From: Pseudomonadota bacterium
GTDB lineage: Bacteria; Pseudomonadota; Alphaproteobacteria; Rhizobiales; MH13
NCBI GenBank assembly: GCA_039024915.1
Contig: JBCCPK010000007.1
Coordinates: 124,001 to 188,000 of the forward strand
DNA: 64,000 nucleotides
Reading direction: 5' to 3'
Both the position numbers and the translations under genes were made by a program. Positions 15,564 through 24,114 of the stretch are shown here, one piece after another. Position 1 is the first letter of the stretch. Every line of letters starts with the position of its first letter. Under the pieces are notes generated by a model. It saw only the letters and a list, made by a program, of their open reading frames with translations, ran no database searches and was not told the DNA's origin.

Positions 15564-17525
15564 ATGGCCGACGCTCTACGCCGCCTTCGTCGTGGCACTG
15601 ACCAGGTAGAAAAAAGCGTGTCGCTGGTCACCGGCGTGATCAGCGGCGCGGCATCGGTCTGGATCTTCGCGCTGATGTGCCTGATCTGCGCCGATATCTT
15701 GAGCCGCAACTTCTTCAACGATCCGATCCAAGGCGTTGCGGAAATAGTCGCCAACTCCATTGTCGCGATCGTATTTTTGCAGGCGGCGCATACACTGATG
15801 AGCGGGCGAATGACCCGCACCGATCTGTTCATTGGGTCTTTGGAAGACAGGCGCCCATTCGCGGCGGCGGCGATCCGCATTTTCTTTCACCTGGGCGGGA
15901 TGTTCGTCTTCGCCGTCATTGCGCAAGGCACCTGGCCAGCTTTGGTGGACGCGTGGGTTGAAAAGGAGTTCTTCGGCGCACAGGGCGTTTTCACAGCACC
16001 CGTCTGGCCGATCAAAGCCTGTCTGTTTGGCGGTTCGATCCTAACCGCAATCGCATTTGCCGTTCAGCTCGTGAAAGACATCAAGCAGCTCGCCAACGAA
16101 ACGCGCGTCGAGCCCCTCACCTTCCGCCATAGCGTCGACCGTCCACCGCGAGGTTGGCCAATCGTGTTCGGCTTCGTCGTGTTGCTGGTCATTGGTTATG
16201 TGATCGTGGTGGGCGATCTTAACCGGGTCCAGATCGGCGCAGCGGCAATAGCGTTCATGTTGATCCTGATCCTGTCGGGCGCGCACATCGCTGTGGCTCT
16301 GATCCTGCTGTCCTTCATTGGCATCTGGCTGATCCGCGACAACCCGAACGTTGCCGTGCGCTCCCTTGCCCTGGCAGCTGGCGGGTCGATCAACCGCTAC
16401 CTTTTCGGCGTGGTTCCCTTGTTCGTCTTAATGGGGCTCGTGGTCGACGCCGCCGATATTGGCCGCGACGCCTACCGGGTAGCCGCTTGGATGATGCAAA
16501 AGATCCGTGGAGGCCTCGGTATGGCAACCGTCGCCGCCAACGCCGTGTTTGCCTCCATCACCGGTATATCGATCGCCTCCGCTGCGGTGTTCTCGCGCGT
16601 TGCGGTGCCACAAATGGTGGCCAACGGTTACAACAAGCGCTTTGCGCTTGGCGTCGTGGCCGGCTCATCCGTCTTGGGGATGCTCATTCCTCCCAGCCTT
16701 CTGCTGATCATTTACGCCATCCTCGCCGAACAGTCCGTCGGCGCACTCTTCCTCGCTGCTATTGTTCCCGGCGGACTGCTGGCGCTGACATTCGGCATCG
16801 GCATCTATCTCATGGCGCGATTGCGCCCCACTATGGTGATGCAGTCCGATCGACCATCGGCGGTCATTGATGAGACATGGCCCACAGCGACAGCCAAGCT
16901 CGCGCCCATCGCCATTCTGGTCGCAATTGTGCTTGGCGGCATTTACACGGGCTTCTTCACGCCCACAGAAGCAGGTGCAGCCGGGGCCGCCGCGGCGATC
17001 ATGGTGGCGGTTGCGAAGCGTAAGCTAACTGTGAAACGGTTTTGGAAGGTGCTCATCGATACCGGCCTGGTATCGGTTTCCATTCTCTTGCTCATTGTCG
17101 CCGCGTCCATGTATTCGCGCATGCTGACGCTTTCGACGATCCCGCAGGAGATCACCATGATGTTCGGTGAGATGGGTCTCGGTCTCGCGGGGTTCCTTCT
17201 GATCTACATCGTGCTCGTCATTATTATGGGCATGATCCTCGACAGCACGTCGATCATGTTGATCCTGCTGCCTTTGTGCCTGCCGATCGTAACGGACCTG
17301 GGCGGGAACCTGATCTGGTTTGGTATCGTCACGGTGATCGCCGTTGAGATCGGTCTGTTGACGCCGCCCTTTGGGCTGACGGTCTACGTCGTCAAAGCGA
17401 CCATATCGGACAGGACCACAACGCTCGGCGATATCTTCACCGGCACCTTCCCGTTCGTGATCATGATGTCGCTGGTTACAATCGTTTTAGCGCTGTTTCC
17501 GGCGCTGAGCCTCGTCTTCGAGTAG
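15564..17525 (+). CDS. Fused TRAP transporter membrane protein (DctQ-DctM)
   Basis: A 653-residue inner-membrane protein joining both TRAP membrane subunits. Residues 1 to about 190 form the four-helix DctQ part (DILSRNFFNDPIQGVAE; MTRTDLF); from about 205 onward is the large DctM part with many helices, including GSSVLGMLIPPSLLLIIYA and FFTPTEAGA, typical of the family. It uses an ion gradient to bring in the ligand from the receptor upstream. GAGG (15552-15555) precedes the ATG. Fusion of Q and M is known in the family. Confidence 0.93.
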   Translation: MADALRRLRRGTDQVEKSVSLVTGVISGAASVWIFALMCLICADILSRNFFNDPIQGVAEIVANSIVAIVFLQAAHTLMSGRMTRTDLFIGSLEDRRPFAAAAIRIFFHLGGMFVFAVIAQGTWPALVDAWVEKEFFGAQGVFTAPVWPIKACLFGGSILTAIAFAVQLVKDIKQLANETRVEPLTFRHSVDRPPRGWPIVFGFVVLLVIGYVIVVGDLNRVQIGAAAIAFMLILILSGAHIAVALILLSFIGIWLIRDNPNVAVRSLALAAGGSINRYLFGVVPLFVLMGLVVDAADIGRDAYRVAAWMMQKIRGGLGMATVAANAVFASITGISIASAAVFSRVAVPQMVANGYNKRFALGVVAGSSVLGMLIPPSLLLIIYAILAEQSVGALFLAAIVPGGLLALTFGIGIYLMARLRPTMVMQSDRPSAVIDETWPTATAKLAPIAILVAIVLGGIYTGFFTPTEAGAAGAAAAIMVAVAKRKLTVKRFWKVLIDTGLVSVSILLLIVAASMYSRMLTLSTIPQEITMMFGEMGLGLAGFLLIYIVLVIIMGMILDSTSIMLILLPLCLPIVTDLGGNLIWFGIVTVIAVEIGLLTPPFGLTVYVVKATISDRTTTLGDIFTGTFPFVIMMSLVTIVLALFPALSLVFE

Positions 17526-17534
17526 GAAGAACCC

Positions 17535-17837
17535 ATGCACTTCGTCGTTCACGCGCTCGACAAGCCCGACGCCGAGGGACACCGCCTCGCCAACATCGAT
17601 GCCCACCGCGCCTACCTGCAGACGGCACCATCGAAGCACGACTTGACCATCCTCTTATCCGGTCCACTCAAGACCGATGATAACAGCCGCATGATCGGAA
17701 GCTTCTTTCTCCTCGATGCCAAAAACCGAGCGTCGGTCGAGGCGATGTTCGCCGATGACCCATTGGTGAAAGCCGATGTCTGGCAGCAGTCGGTTACTAC
17801 TGTGGTGGAGATCCGCACCAACACACTGTTGGCATGA
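17535..17837 (+). CDS. YciI-like (YCII domain) protein
   Basis: A 100-residue single-domain YCII protein: MHFVVHALDKPDAEGHRLAN at the start, a histidine in DAHRAYL, and the ADDPLVKADVW motif with the usual acidic residue. AGGAAGA precedes the ATG, 9 nt after the TRAP permease stop. Its short form and terminal placement beside a GST suggest a helper in breakdown of the imported compound. It shares little with the 130-residue YciI protein at 14043 beyond the fold. Confidence 0.75.
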   Translation: MHFVVHALDKPDAEGHRLANIDAHRAYLQTAPSKHDLTILLSGPLKTDDNSRMIGSFFLLDAKNRASVEAMFADDPLVKADVWQQSVTTVVEIRTNTLLA

Positions 17838-17850
17838 GTTGAGCGGACCG

Positions 17851-18492
17851 ATGGCATCAAAACCAGTTCTGTGGGGGCGAGGATCCTCAACGAATGTTCA
17901 GAAGGTAATCTGGACGGCCCACGAGCTAGGCATTGAGGCCGAACGGCGCTTGGTGGGCGGGCCATTCGGTGGAAATAGGACCGCTGATTTTCTTGCTTTG
18001 AACCCAAATGGAACGGTGCCGGTCTGGCAGGACGATGCCTTCGTCCTGTGGGAAAGCCACGCCATCATGCGGCATCTAGCCAGGCAAGAGGGCCACATGT
18101 ATGGCGACACGCCCGAGGCGATTGCGAAAACCGATCAGTGGCTCGATTGGTACGCATTGGTTTTCTGGCCGCCGGTGCGCCTTCTGTTTCTGGATATCTT
18201 CCAGACAGATCAGGTTCCCGATGAAGGCAATGGCGGCACGGCTGCGCTGGCGGCGGCGCACCGCAATCTATCGCTGATTGATGGGACGCCGACGGACTTT
18301 TTCACTTTAGAAAACGCCCGGCCAAACCTTGCAGAGGTCAGTCTGGCGATCGGCATCAATCGGATGCTTGGGTTGGGCTTTGGTATCGCTTTACCCCAGC
18401 GCATAGCGGAGTGGCACGACACCGTCCGGAAGCGGCCAGGTTTCCTTCTGGCGACCGAAGATGAGCCCGACATGCCTGGCCATCGCTCATGA
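17851..18492 (+). CDS. Glutathione S-transferase family protein
   Basis: A 213-residue GST. The N-terminal thioredoxin-like domain shows GRGSSTNVQKVIWTAHELG, the cis-proline motif NPNGTVPVW, and the ESHAI glutathione-binding segment; an all-helical C-terminal domain follows. ATG 17851 is the first start after the YciI stop (13-nt gap) and gives a normal GST N-terminus; the same frame is open 75 nt further upstream inside yciI. With the next gene (GFA family) it suggests glutathione-dependent handling of a reactive intermediate. Confidence 0.87.
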   Translation: MASKPVLWGRGSSTNVQKVIWTAHELGIEAERRLVGGPFGGNRTADFLALNPNGTVPVWQDDAFVLWESHAIMRHLARQEGHMYGDTPEAIAKTDQWLDWYALVFWPPVRLLFLDIFQTDQVPDEGNGGTAALAAAHRNLSLIDGTPTDFFTLENARPNLAEVSLAIGINRMLGLGFGIALPQRIAEWHDTVRKRPGFLLATEDEPDMPGHRS

Positions 18493-18528
18493 GAATCCGT
18501 CCGAACCGTGCAACCGAAAGGAAGTTCG

Positions 18529-18963
18529 ATGCCTGAGATCACAGGTGGCTGCTTGTGCGGCGCAATCCGCTATAGGGTGTCAAGCGCACCGGTGAACATG
18601 TGGAACTGTCATTGCGAAGATTGCCGCCGCTCATCGGGCGCCAGCTACGCGACCAATGTTTTCGTCAAAGCTGCGGATCTGGTCGTGACGCAGGGTAAAG
18701 CGCAGACCTTTGACCATCCGGCTGACAGCGGAAACATTATGACCAAGCACTTCTGTGCCGCCTGCGGCTCCCAGCTGTTTAACGCAAATTCTGGCCGCCC
18801 GCAGATAGTCGTTATCCGAGCCGGGAGTTTGGATGATCCTGGGTTTGTCAGCCCACGAGCCAACGTCTATGCGTCAAGGGCTCTGCCAGGCGCACTCCCA
18901 GCGGGTGACATTCCGAGCTTTGACGAAATGCCACCTGACCCATCAATCTTCTTTCGCGCTTGA
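18529..18963 (+). CDS. GFA (glutathione-dependent formaldehyde-activating) family protein
   Basis: A 144-residue zinc-binding protein of the GFA/CENP-V fold. The cysteine ligands are visible as GGCLCGAIRY, NCHCEDCRRSSG and HFCAACGSQLF. Family members bind zinc; a role in joining formaldehyde to glutathione was proposed for one member and is not general. ATG 18529 follows AAAGGAAG at a good distance. It is the last gene of the TRAP operon and converges on the second RTX gene. Confidence 0.85.
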   Translation: MPEITGGCLCGAIRYRVSSAPVNMWNCHCEDCRRSSGASYATNVFVKAADLVVTQGKAQTFDHPADSGNIMTKHFCAACGSQLFNANSGRPQIVVIRAGSLDDPGFVSPRANVYASRALPGALPAGDIPSFDEMPPDPSIFFRA

Positions 18964-19153
18964 ACGCAGCTTTTTTGATTTCAGGCGCGCGCCCGAGGCA
19001 AAGCCACAGGGCTCTCATGATCACGATCCGGTCAAGTGTTCTGAACCGAACAGGACATCACGAGCAATGGCGTGTTTCGCCCGCCCCTGAGCCTCGCTGC
19101 GGCGATCCGTATGCTTGGTAATTCAGTTCCTATGATCCCTGCCCCGGCCAGCC

Positions 19154-22100
19154 TCAAATCAGAATGTCATCCGCGAGTTGGGCCTGGGTGGTGTTCTGGA
19201 TGGTGAATGTGTTGGGGCCGAAGGTGAAGACGACGTCTCCGGCGACATCACTGGCGAAGGACAGCGCGCCATTGACGCTGGCGAAGTTGAAGGCCGTCAG
19301 GTCCAGTTGATCGATGTCGTCCTCAAAGTCCGTGACGGTGTCGTTGCCGAAGGCAGGTGCGAAGACGAATGTGTCCGCGCCCGTGCCGCCCGTCAGGCTA
19401 TCGGTGCCGGCACCGCCATTGAGGAAGTCATTGTCTTCCCGGCCCTGTAACGTATCGTCGCCTGCGCCACCGAACAGCACATCGTTGCTGGCACCGGCCT
19501 GCAGGAAGTCGTTGCCGTCATTGCCCGATAGCGTGTCTTCGCCGAAGCCGCCGAACAGGCTGTCATTGTCGTTGCCGCCCTCTAGGGTGTCATCGCCCGA
19601 GCCGGAAGAGATGAAGTCATTGCCCGCCTGACCGCGGGACGTATCGTCCCCCGCCCCACCGAACATGCGGTCATCCCCGCCACCGCCGTTCAGCGTGTCA
19701 TTGTCTGCGCCACCCGCCATGACGTCATTACCGGCATTGCCCGAAAGCAGATCGACACCGCCGCCACCGCTGAGGTTGTCATTGCCCTCATCGCCGATCA
19801 GCGTGTCATTGCCACCGCCGCCGGTGATGATGTCGTTGGACGCGCCGCCATTGAGGAAGTCGTTGCCGAGCTCGCCGTTGAGCGTATCGAAGTCAGCCCC
19901 ACCGAACAGCTGATCGTTGCCGTCCCCGCCATTGAGCGTGTCATTGCCGGCGCTGCCTGCAAGGACGTCGTTCCCATCGTCTCCGTTGAGCGTATCTGGA
20001 CCACCGCCGCCATTGAGGTTATCGGCGCCATCACCGCCATTGAGGGTGTCGATCCCCGCCCCACCCTCGAGCGTGTCGTCTCCATCTTCGCCGTTCAGCT
20101 CATCGGTACCGTTCTGACCGCGCAGCGTGTCGTTGCCGTCCCCACCATTGAGGGTGTCATTGCCGATGTTGCCATTGAGGGTGTCATCGCCGCCGAAGCC
20201 ATTGACCAGATCAAGCCCGTCGAGCGCGCTGATCACCTCACCCGAACCGGTGCCAAACAAGGTATCGGGCCCGTTGGTCGCCACATCGGCCTTCTCGAAC
20301 GCACCGATGTCTGCACCCGTGCCGAACTCCCGCGGCGCACCGCGGGCGTCCGAGAGCAAGTCATCGACTGAATTGACCAGATCATTGGTGTCGCCATCAC
20401 CATTGATGTCGATGCCAAGCGTTACTTCATTGAGCGCGATAAAGCTCGCCATTGCGTTGCCAACGTCGAGCAGCGGGCTGCCACCCACAAGCGCGATTGT
20501 TTGCGCCGGCCCGCCATTGTCAGCGAGGCTCCCAAGGTTAGCCATGCCGCCATTGGTGTTGCCGCCGCCATCGGTCTCGATCGTGACGGCATCCCCGAAG
20601 AAACTGGAATTGGCGTTGATCGTGTTACCGGGCCCCGGTGCGCTGACATCGTTCGCGCCGCTTGCAGACGTGTTGTCGGCGATGACCGAATTAATCGTGG
20701 TCAACGCGCTCCCACTGTAGAGGTCAAGTCCTCCGCCGGGGTCATCGGAAGAATTTCCGCTGATCGTTGAATGAACGAGCAGAATGGTTGAGACGTTTGC
20801 GGTTATGCCGCCTCCGCCAGCACCGCTCGTGTTACCGACAATTGTCGTGTTGATGAACCTGCCTGATGACAAGCTGACGTAAACACCGCCTCCGTAACCG
20901 CCGGCGTTGTTGCCGCTGATCACTGAGCTGCTCACCGTCAGATCTCCGCCCGCATAAATGCCCCCGGCACTCATACTTGCTGCGTTCTCCGTAACCGATG
21001 AGCCGGAAATCGCGATGCTGGACGCCGAAACGCCGTAGATGGCCCCACCGTTTGCAGCAGAATTGTCGGCAAGTGTGCTGTTGATGATTGTGAGGGTACC
21101 GCTCGTGCGCACAGCGCCACCATTGCCGACCCCGGCGTCCCCGTTCGTGAGGGTGAGGCCCGTCAACGTCACGTCGGCGCTTATGCTGTTGATGGCAAAG
21201 ATGCGGCTGGCGTCGGCCCCGCTGACCGTGATGTCGGCTGCTCCATCGCCATCGGTGTCGCCATCGATAAGCATGTCGCTGGTCAAAATCAGCTCGCCTT
21301 GCGACAGAACAACGGTTCCCCCGGCGAGCCCGGCGTCAAAAGCGATTGTGTCGAGCGTTGTGTCATTCAGGTTGGCGAGAAAAACCGCTTCGCGCAACGA
21401 CAGATCACTCGCACCACCCATGGTGTCGACGGTGGCGTCCGGAGAGACCGAGTCCAACTCATCATCAAGCGTTGTCACGACCAGGTTCTGCGGCGTGGAG
21501 CTGACGTTCTGAAGCTCAAACGCGCCGATATCGGTCCCTGAGCCATTGTCTCGAGCGCGCCCTCGACCGTCGCTTGTCAGCGCTTCGTCATTGTTCCCGT
21601 TGTCGATGGCTTGGCTGCCCGATTCCAACGCGAACGTCTGCGTTGGACCGCCATTGTTCCCCAGCGGCGATAACAGCGGATCAACCGGGCTTGCGGCGGT
21701 GCCTGCGATGTCCCCATTCGTTCCGGTGACGAAGAATGTTGTACCGTTGAACTCGCCGTCTCCGACCAGATTGTTGCCGAGAGAAGTAAACGGGGCGCCA
21801 CCAATATCGTTGCCCTTACCCGCTTGGGTCGCGGTGTTCTCTGCAATGATGCTCGATGAAACGTTCACCGACAGCCCGAACCCGTTCGAGCTGAAAATTC
21901 CACCGCCTTCGCCAGCTGTATTTGATGTGATGGTGGAGTTTAAAACGCGAAAACTGGAGAGGTAGGCCTGTATTCCACCTCCTTCGCTTGTGGAGCCGGC
22001 GCTGTTGTAGGCGACTGTCGAATTCACGATTTGCCCGGTAGCAAATTCAAAATCGGAGAAATCCCCTCGCGATGCGATTCCACCACCCGATAAGACAGAC

Positions 22101-23737
22101 GTGTTGTTGATGATCAGACTGGAGTTAACATTCAAAGTCCCCGCGTACGACAAGATACCGCCGCCATACCTATTAGCCGAACTATCGCGGACAATGCTGT
22201 CGTTCAGCGTGATGCGGGACGCATAACCGCCATAGATCGCGCCGCCTGAGTAGTTGGTCGCGCCGTTGGCAATGTCCAGACTGTTGAAGGAGGCACTCGT
22301 ATCGGTGCTCACGAAGAATACACGGCTCGCATCATTGCCGCTGATGGTAATGTCCGGCGTGTCATCGCCATCAACATCGCCGTCAATGGTCACAGCACCA
22401 TAGATGGCGAGTTCCCCATCGGTCAGCGTTATGGTCTGGCCCGCCAACGCTGGATCAAAGACGATCGTGTCGGCGGTACCAAACTGCTGGTTGGCAAGGA
22501 AAACCGCTTCGCGAAGGCTGAGGTCGCCCGCACCACCCATGAGCTCAACGGTGGCATCGGGCGCTACAGTATCCAGCTCGTCGTCCAAAGTTGTGACAAT
22601 GAACGTCTGTGGTCCGTTTAGCTGCCCTTGAAACTCAAAGGCGCCGATGTCGGCCGACCCGCCAAATTCCCGAGCCAAACCCCTTACATCGGTCGCTAAG
22701 AATGCGTCGTTGTTACCAGCGTCGATCGCCTGACTGAACGACCGGATCGCCAGCGTTTGAACGGGTCCGCCATTGTCCGCGAGGTCATTGAGAAACGCAT
22801 TAACGGGAGATGACGTGGTGCCAACGATGTCCCCATCGCTGTTGAAGGGCGAGAAAAACGTGTTGCCGTTGAACTCGCCGTCGCCGATCAAATTGTTACC
22901 GAGCGAGTTGAAACTGAAGATCGGGCTATTCAGGACGTCTGAGCCAACGTCGTTTCCGTCCCCGGCGTCCGCCGCGGTATTTCCCGCGATTATGGACGAG
23001 GAAAGATCCGTTCGCGTTGTCGCTGAACTGCGGCTGGAGACGCCGGCTGCCGTTCCAGCATTGTTGTCGCTGATAGTTGAATTCTGGATGAGCGTGAGGC
23101 CATCGCTGTTGAAGACGCCGCCACCTGAATCGGTCTGCCCCGTTCCCGCACTGTTCAACGTGATCGTCGTGTTGGTGATCGTGGTGGTCTGGGTGCCAGA
23201 CAGGTTGGTGTCGGAGTAGACCCCGCCGCCAAGTGTCGTCGCGGTATTGCCCGTTATGAGACTTCCGGTAACAGACAGGTTGCCGACGCTGACATAGATA
23301 CCGCCGCCGAGGTTAGCCGCGCTGTCCCGGATCGTGCTCTGATTGACGGAAAGGTCGCCGCCGACAATCCTGATCGCGCCGCCAGCAGTCGCCGACCCGT
23401 TTGTCAGGTCAAGGCTGTTAAGCGTGGCGTCAGCCCCCGAGCCCACGACATCAAAGACGCGGCTCGTATCATTGCCACTGATCGTGATGTCCGCTTCACC
23501 GTCCCCGTCGATGTCGCCATCAATGGTGAGCACGGAACTCAGACTGAGATCGCCCTGCGTCAGGACAAGTGTTTGGCCCGAAAGGCTGGCCGCAAATGTG
23601 ATGGTGTCGTCGGTCGAGGGGTTGTCGTTGGCCAGCGTGATCGCTTCACGCAAGGACAGCCCGGCCCCAATAGGCGATCCAGCCGTCGCCCCACTGTCAT
23701 TCTCATCCAGGATTGTGGTGACGACAAAATTAGCCAT
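19154..23737 (-). CDS. RTX exoprotein 2 with triplicated CSLREA/beta-helix modules
   Basis: A 1527-residue protein, probably an extracellular type I secretion substrate. About 1,100 residues form three successive modules of roughly 370. Each opens with a FVVTT-type strand and LSLREA (IT/VF) LAN, a CSLREA-like motif. Each continues through GGGI-rich parallel beta-helix repeats (pectate-lyase-like) and closes with DIGAFE. RTX nonapeptides follow (GGDGNDxLxG), then an 85-residue C-terminus nearly the same as in RTX protein 1. ATG 23737 is chosen over the longer frame because AGGGAA precedes it. There is no signal peptide and no secretion genes nearby. Likely roles are surface adhesion or polysaccharide binding, as inference. 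Confidence 0.87.
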   Translation of the reverse strand: MANFVVTTILDENDSGATAGSPIGAGLSLREAITLANDNPSTDDTITFAASLSGQTLVLTQGDLSLSSVLTIDGDIDGDGEADITISGNDTSRVFDVVGSGADATLNSLDLTNGSATAGGAIRIVGGDLSVNQSTIRDSAANLGGGIYVSVGNLSVTGSLITGNTATTLGGGVYSDTNLSGTQTTTITNTTITLNSAGTGQTDSGGGVFNSDGLTLIQNSTISDNNAGTAAGVSSRSSATTRTDLSSSIIAGNTAADAGDGNDVGSDVLNSPIFSFNSLGNNLIGDGEFNGNTFFSPFNSDGDIVGTTSSPVNAFLNDLADNGGPVQTLAIRSFSQAIDAGNNDAFLATDVRGLAREFGGSADIGAFEFQGQLNGPQTFIVTTLDDELDTVAPDATVELMGGAGDLSLREAVFLANQQFGTADTIVFDPALAGQTITLTDGELAIYGAVTIDGDVDGDDTPDITISGNDASRVFFVSTDTSASFNSLDIANGATNYSGGAIYGGYASRITLNDSIVRDSSANRYGGGILSYAGTLNVNSSLIINNTSVLSGGGIASRGDFSDFEFATGQIVNSTVAYNSAGSTSEGGGIQAYLSSFRVLNSTITSNTAGEGGGIFSSNGFGLSVNVSSSIIAENTATQAGKGNDIGGAPFTSLGNNLVGDGEFNGTTFFVTGTNGDIAGTAASPVDPLLSPLGNNGGPTQTFALESGSQAIDNGNNDEALTSDGRGRARDNGSGTDIGAFELQNVSSTPQNLVVTTLDDELDSVSPDATVDTMGGASDLSLREAVFLANLNDTTLDTIAFDAGLAGGTVVLSQGELILTSDMLIDGDTDGDGAADITVSGADASRIFAINSISADVTLTGLTLTNGDAGVGNGGAVRTSGTLTIINSTLADNSAANGGAIYGVSASSIAISGSSVTENAASMSAGGIYAGGDLTVSSSVISGNNAGGYGGGVYVSLSSGRFINTTIVGNTSGAGGGGITANVSTILLVHSTISGNSSDDPGGGLDLYSGSALTTINSVIADNTSASGANDVSAPGPGNTINANSSFFGDAVTIETDGGGNTNGGMANLGSLADNGGPAQTIALVGGSPLLDVGNAMASFIALNEVTLGIDINGDGDTNDLVNSVDDLLSDARGAPREFGTGADIGAFEKADVATNGPDTLFGTGSGEVISALDGLDLVNGFGGDDTLNGNIGNDTLNGGDGNDTLRGQNGTDELNGEDGDDTLEGGAGIDTLNGGDGADNLNGGGGPDTLNGDDGNDVLAGSAGNDTLNGGDGNDQLFGGADFDTLNGELGNDFLNGGASNDIITGGGGNDTLIGDEGNDNLSGGGGVDLLSGNAGNDVMAGGADNDTLNGGGGDDRMFGGAGDDTSRGQAGNDFISSGSGDDTLEGGNDNDSLFGGFGEDTLSGNDGNDFLQAGASNDVLFGGAGDDTLQGREDNDFLNGGAGTDSLTGGTGADTFVFAPAFGNDTVTDFEDDIDQLDLTAFNFASVNGALSFASDVAGDVVFTFGPNTFTIQNTTQAQLADDILI

Positions 23738-24114
23738 GGAGTTCCCTGCGAGTAAGTCTTTTGATCTGTATACCGAAAGCAAGCATACCCGTCGCGGCAT
23801 GTGCCACGCCAGATGGTCGTCTATTGGTCTAACGTTGCGTCAACTGACGCCGGCGGACGCAGCGCGTTCGAACCACGATCACAACTCCAATCAGCCGCCT
23901 TCGCTGGTTGTTTGGCCACTCCCACACGTTTTTGGGCAGCGGCCGATGTATGTACTTTGCGCGATGGACGCTTCGCGATCGCTCCTATTAGCTACTGATA
24001 ATGATAAGCCGGTACGACCGACCAAATCTGGGACAAGGCACTTAGCGCAAAAACGCGCGGGCCTTTGGTAAGAAATCGGCGGGAAAAAGGTTCGAGGAAG
24101 CTAGCGGGTTTGCG
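23738..24114. other. Divergent intergenic region, RTX gene 2 / response regulator
   Basis: No gene is supported in these 377 bases. The region must carry promoters for the minus-strand RTX gene and the plus-strand regulator gene. TGGCCAAA occurs on the minus strand at 23911-23918, a motif seen again before the OFA and formate dehydrogenase-like genes downstream. The regulator's GTG start has GAGGAAG 14 nt upstream, a long spacing. Confidence 0.4.
23911..23918 (-). promoter_or_regulatory. TGGCCAAA motif before the response regulator gene
   Basis: TGGCCAAA on the minus strand, about 200 bp before the response regulator start. It matches motifs at 27560 and 29684. If these are binding sites for the regulator, this copy would serve autoregulation. 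The same 8-mer also occurs by chance inside leuA, so a single copy is weak evidence. Confidence 0.25.

Noticed and set aside
20127-20720. Long plus-strand ORFs opposite the RTX gene (for example 20127-20720, 23343-24071)
   Set aside because: They mirror the repeat composition of the RTX gene, are rich in Ser/Pro/Leu and have no family motifs or ribosome binding sites. Lack of stops follows from the GGxGxD codon pattern.
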